Assembly (NCBI GenBank): GCA_003157445.1
Contig: PMJN01000547.1
Location: 1-5,698 of the forward strand
Source: Micrococcales bacterium
GTDB taxonomy: Bacteria; Actinomycetota; Actinomycetes; Actinomycetales; Dermatophilaceae
Direction of reading: 5' to 3'
DNA: 5,698 nucleotides
Each line of letters starts with the position of its first letter. The stretch's first letter is position 1. Shown here in pieces: positions 5,058 through 5,698 of this stretch. Made by a program: the position numbers and the translations under genes. The notes under the pieces were generated by a model. It saw only the letters and a list, made by a program, of their open reading frames with translations. It was not told the DNA's origin and made no database searches.

Positions 5058-5698
5058 TCACAGGATGCGACCATCGGGTGCCAGGGGCAGCGAGCGGATC
5101 CGTCGCCCCGTCGCGGCTTGGATGGCGTTGGCGATTGCCGGGGCGATGGCAATGATCGGGGTCTCGCCAGCTCCTGCGGACGGGATGTCGGGGCGGTCCA
5201 GCACAGTAACGTCGATCGGCGGTACGTCAGCGAACGTCGGGACCCGATAGGTGGCCAGGGACGGGTTCAGGATTCGTCCGTCATCGAAGTGAATAGCCTC
5301 GAACAGGGCACCACCGAGCCCCATGATCGTCGCGCCGACAATCTGGCTGCGCAGTCCGTCTGGGTCAACGACGGCACCGCACTCCAAGACGGTGACGATT
5401 CTCAGCACGTGCAGTGCACCGTCCCGGTCGACCCCAACATCGGCGGCCGTGGCGACCCGGGCGTCCTTCTCCATGCCGCAGGCGATGCCGACTCCTCGCC
5501 CGGCCCGACTCGCGCGGTGTTTCCAGTCGATTCGTTCTGCGAGCTCCCTGAGTGTCTGGGTGAGTCGGGTGTCGGACAGGTGACGCAGTCGCAGTTCGAG
5601 CGGGTCGATCTGCAGCGCAGCAGCCACCTCGTCGATGTGAGACTCGCGCGCGAAGTGGTTAGCTGTGGCGGCCAGTGCCCGGTAAGAGCCCTGCGGCA
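5058..5698 (-). CDS. Molybdopterin-binding large subunit of a xanthine dehydrogenase/aldehyde oxidase-family enzyme (C-terminal part)
   Basis: The minus-strand frame is open from the right edge to a TGA at 5060-5058, giving 212 visible residues of a protein that normally exceeds 700. These enzymes hydroxylate aldehydes or N-heterocycles at a molybdenum-cytosine-dinucleotide centre. They work with a 2Fe-2S subunit and often an FAD subunit. The family signature GSYRALAATANHFARESHID opens the visible part. It is followed by DPLELRLRHL, the cofactor-domain stretch GRGVGIACGMEK, the conserved block ECGAVVDPDGLRSQIVGA, and GAGETPIIAIAPAIANAI near the end. Glu in GAGE (codon 5165-5163) aligns with the catalytic base of the superfamily. 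The C-terminus (PDGRIL) is normal. A GTG at 5627 lies inside the conserved domain and is not a start. The substrate is unknown; the GAGETP form is closest to isoquinoline-oxidoreductase-like members. Confidence 0.92.
   Translation of the reverse strand, partial: PQGSYRALAATANHFARESHIDEVAAALQIDPLELRLRHLSDTRLTQTLRELAERIDWKHRASRAGRGVGIACGMEKDARVATAADVGVDRDGALHVLRIVTVLECGAVVDPDGLRSQIVGATIMGLGGALFEAIHFDDGRILNPSLATYRVPTFADVPPIDVTVLDRPDIPSAGAGETPIIAIAPAIANAIQAATGRRIRSLPLAPDGRIL

Noticed and set aside
1..5698. CRISPR array, tRNA, rRNA, intact insertion sequence or phage module
   Set aside because: I found no regularly spaced repeats, no cloverleaf or T-loop signature, no transposase or integrase motif and no matching terminal repeats.

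Overview
The window comes from a high-G+C genome. Gene bodies use mostly G or C in third codon positions, several starts are GTG, and good Shine-Dalgarno sites are GGAGG-like. The best-read protein families (a short actinobacterial-type HelD motor ATPase, a divergent STAS protein, an OsmC protein and a CO-dehydrogenase/xanthine-oxidase-type molybdenum hydroxylase) fit an actinomycete (Actinomycetota). The genus cannot be read from the sequence.

Layout. Positions 1-510 hold no secure gene; the best candidate is a minus-strand reading frame with an in-frame stop (363-100). A GNAT acetyltransferase lies on the minus strand (1017-511). It is divergent from a 682-residue HelD-family RNA polymerase-recycling ATPase (1311-3359), the dominant gene here. 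Their 293-bp divergent region carries a perfect 7-bp inverted repeat (1271-1290) just ahead of the ATPase ribosome-binding site. After the ATPase comes a 40-codon ORF (3386-3508), then a convergent OsmC-family protein on the minus strand (4001-3498). A second divergent region (4002-4216) precedes a STAS-domain protein (4217-4627). Positions 4628-5057 look like eroded DNA: a well-initiated 15-codon ORF, and a 31-codon stretch with very strong G/C-third-position bias that reads as the stranded 3' end of a lost gene. The right edge holds the C-terminal part of a molybdenum hydroxylase large subunit on the minus strand (5058 to beyond 5698).

How the genes relate. No shared pathway is evident. The genes are mostly single units in alternating orientation, not one operon. 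The loose theme is stress and defence of core functions: HelD-type ATPases strip stalled or inhibitor-bound RNA polymerase from DNA (the HelR branch protects against rifamycins), OsmC proteins reduce organic hydroperoxides, and STAS proteins are often antagonists in sigma-factor partner switching. That theme is inference from families. I do not see a clearly new multi-gene system. The items most worth checking are the repeat before the ATPase, the two 40-codon ORFs, the altered STAS phospho-site and the stranded gene end near 4821-4916.
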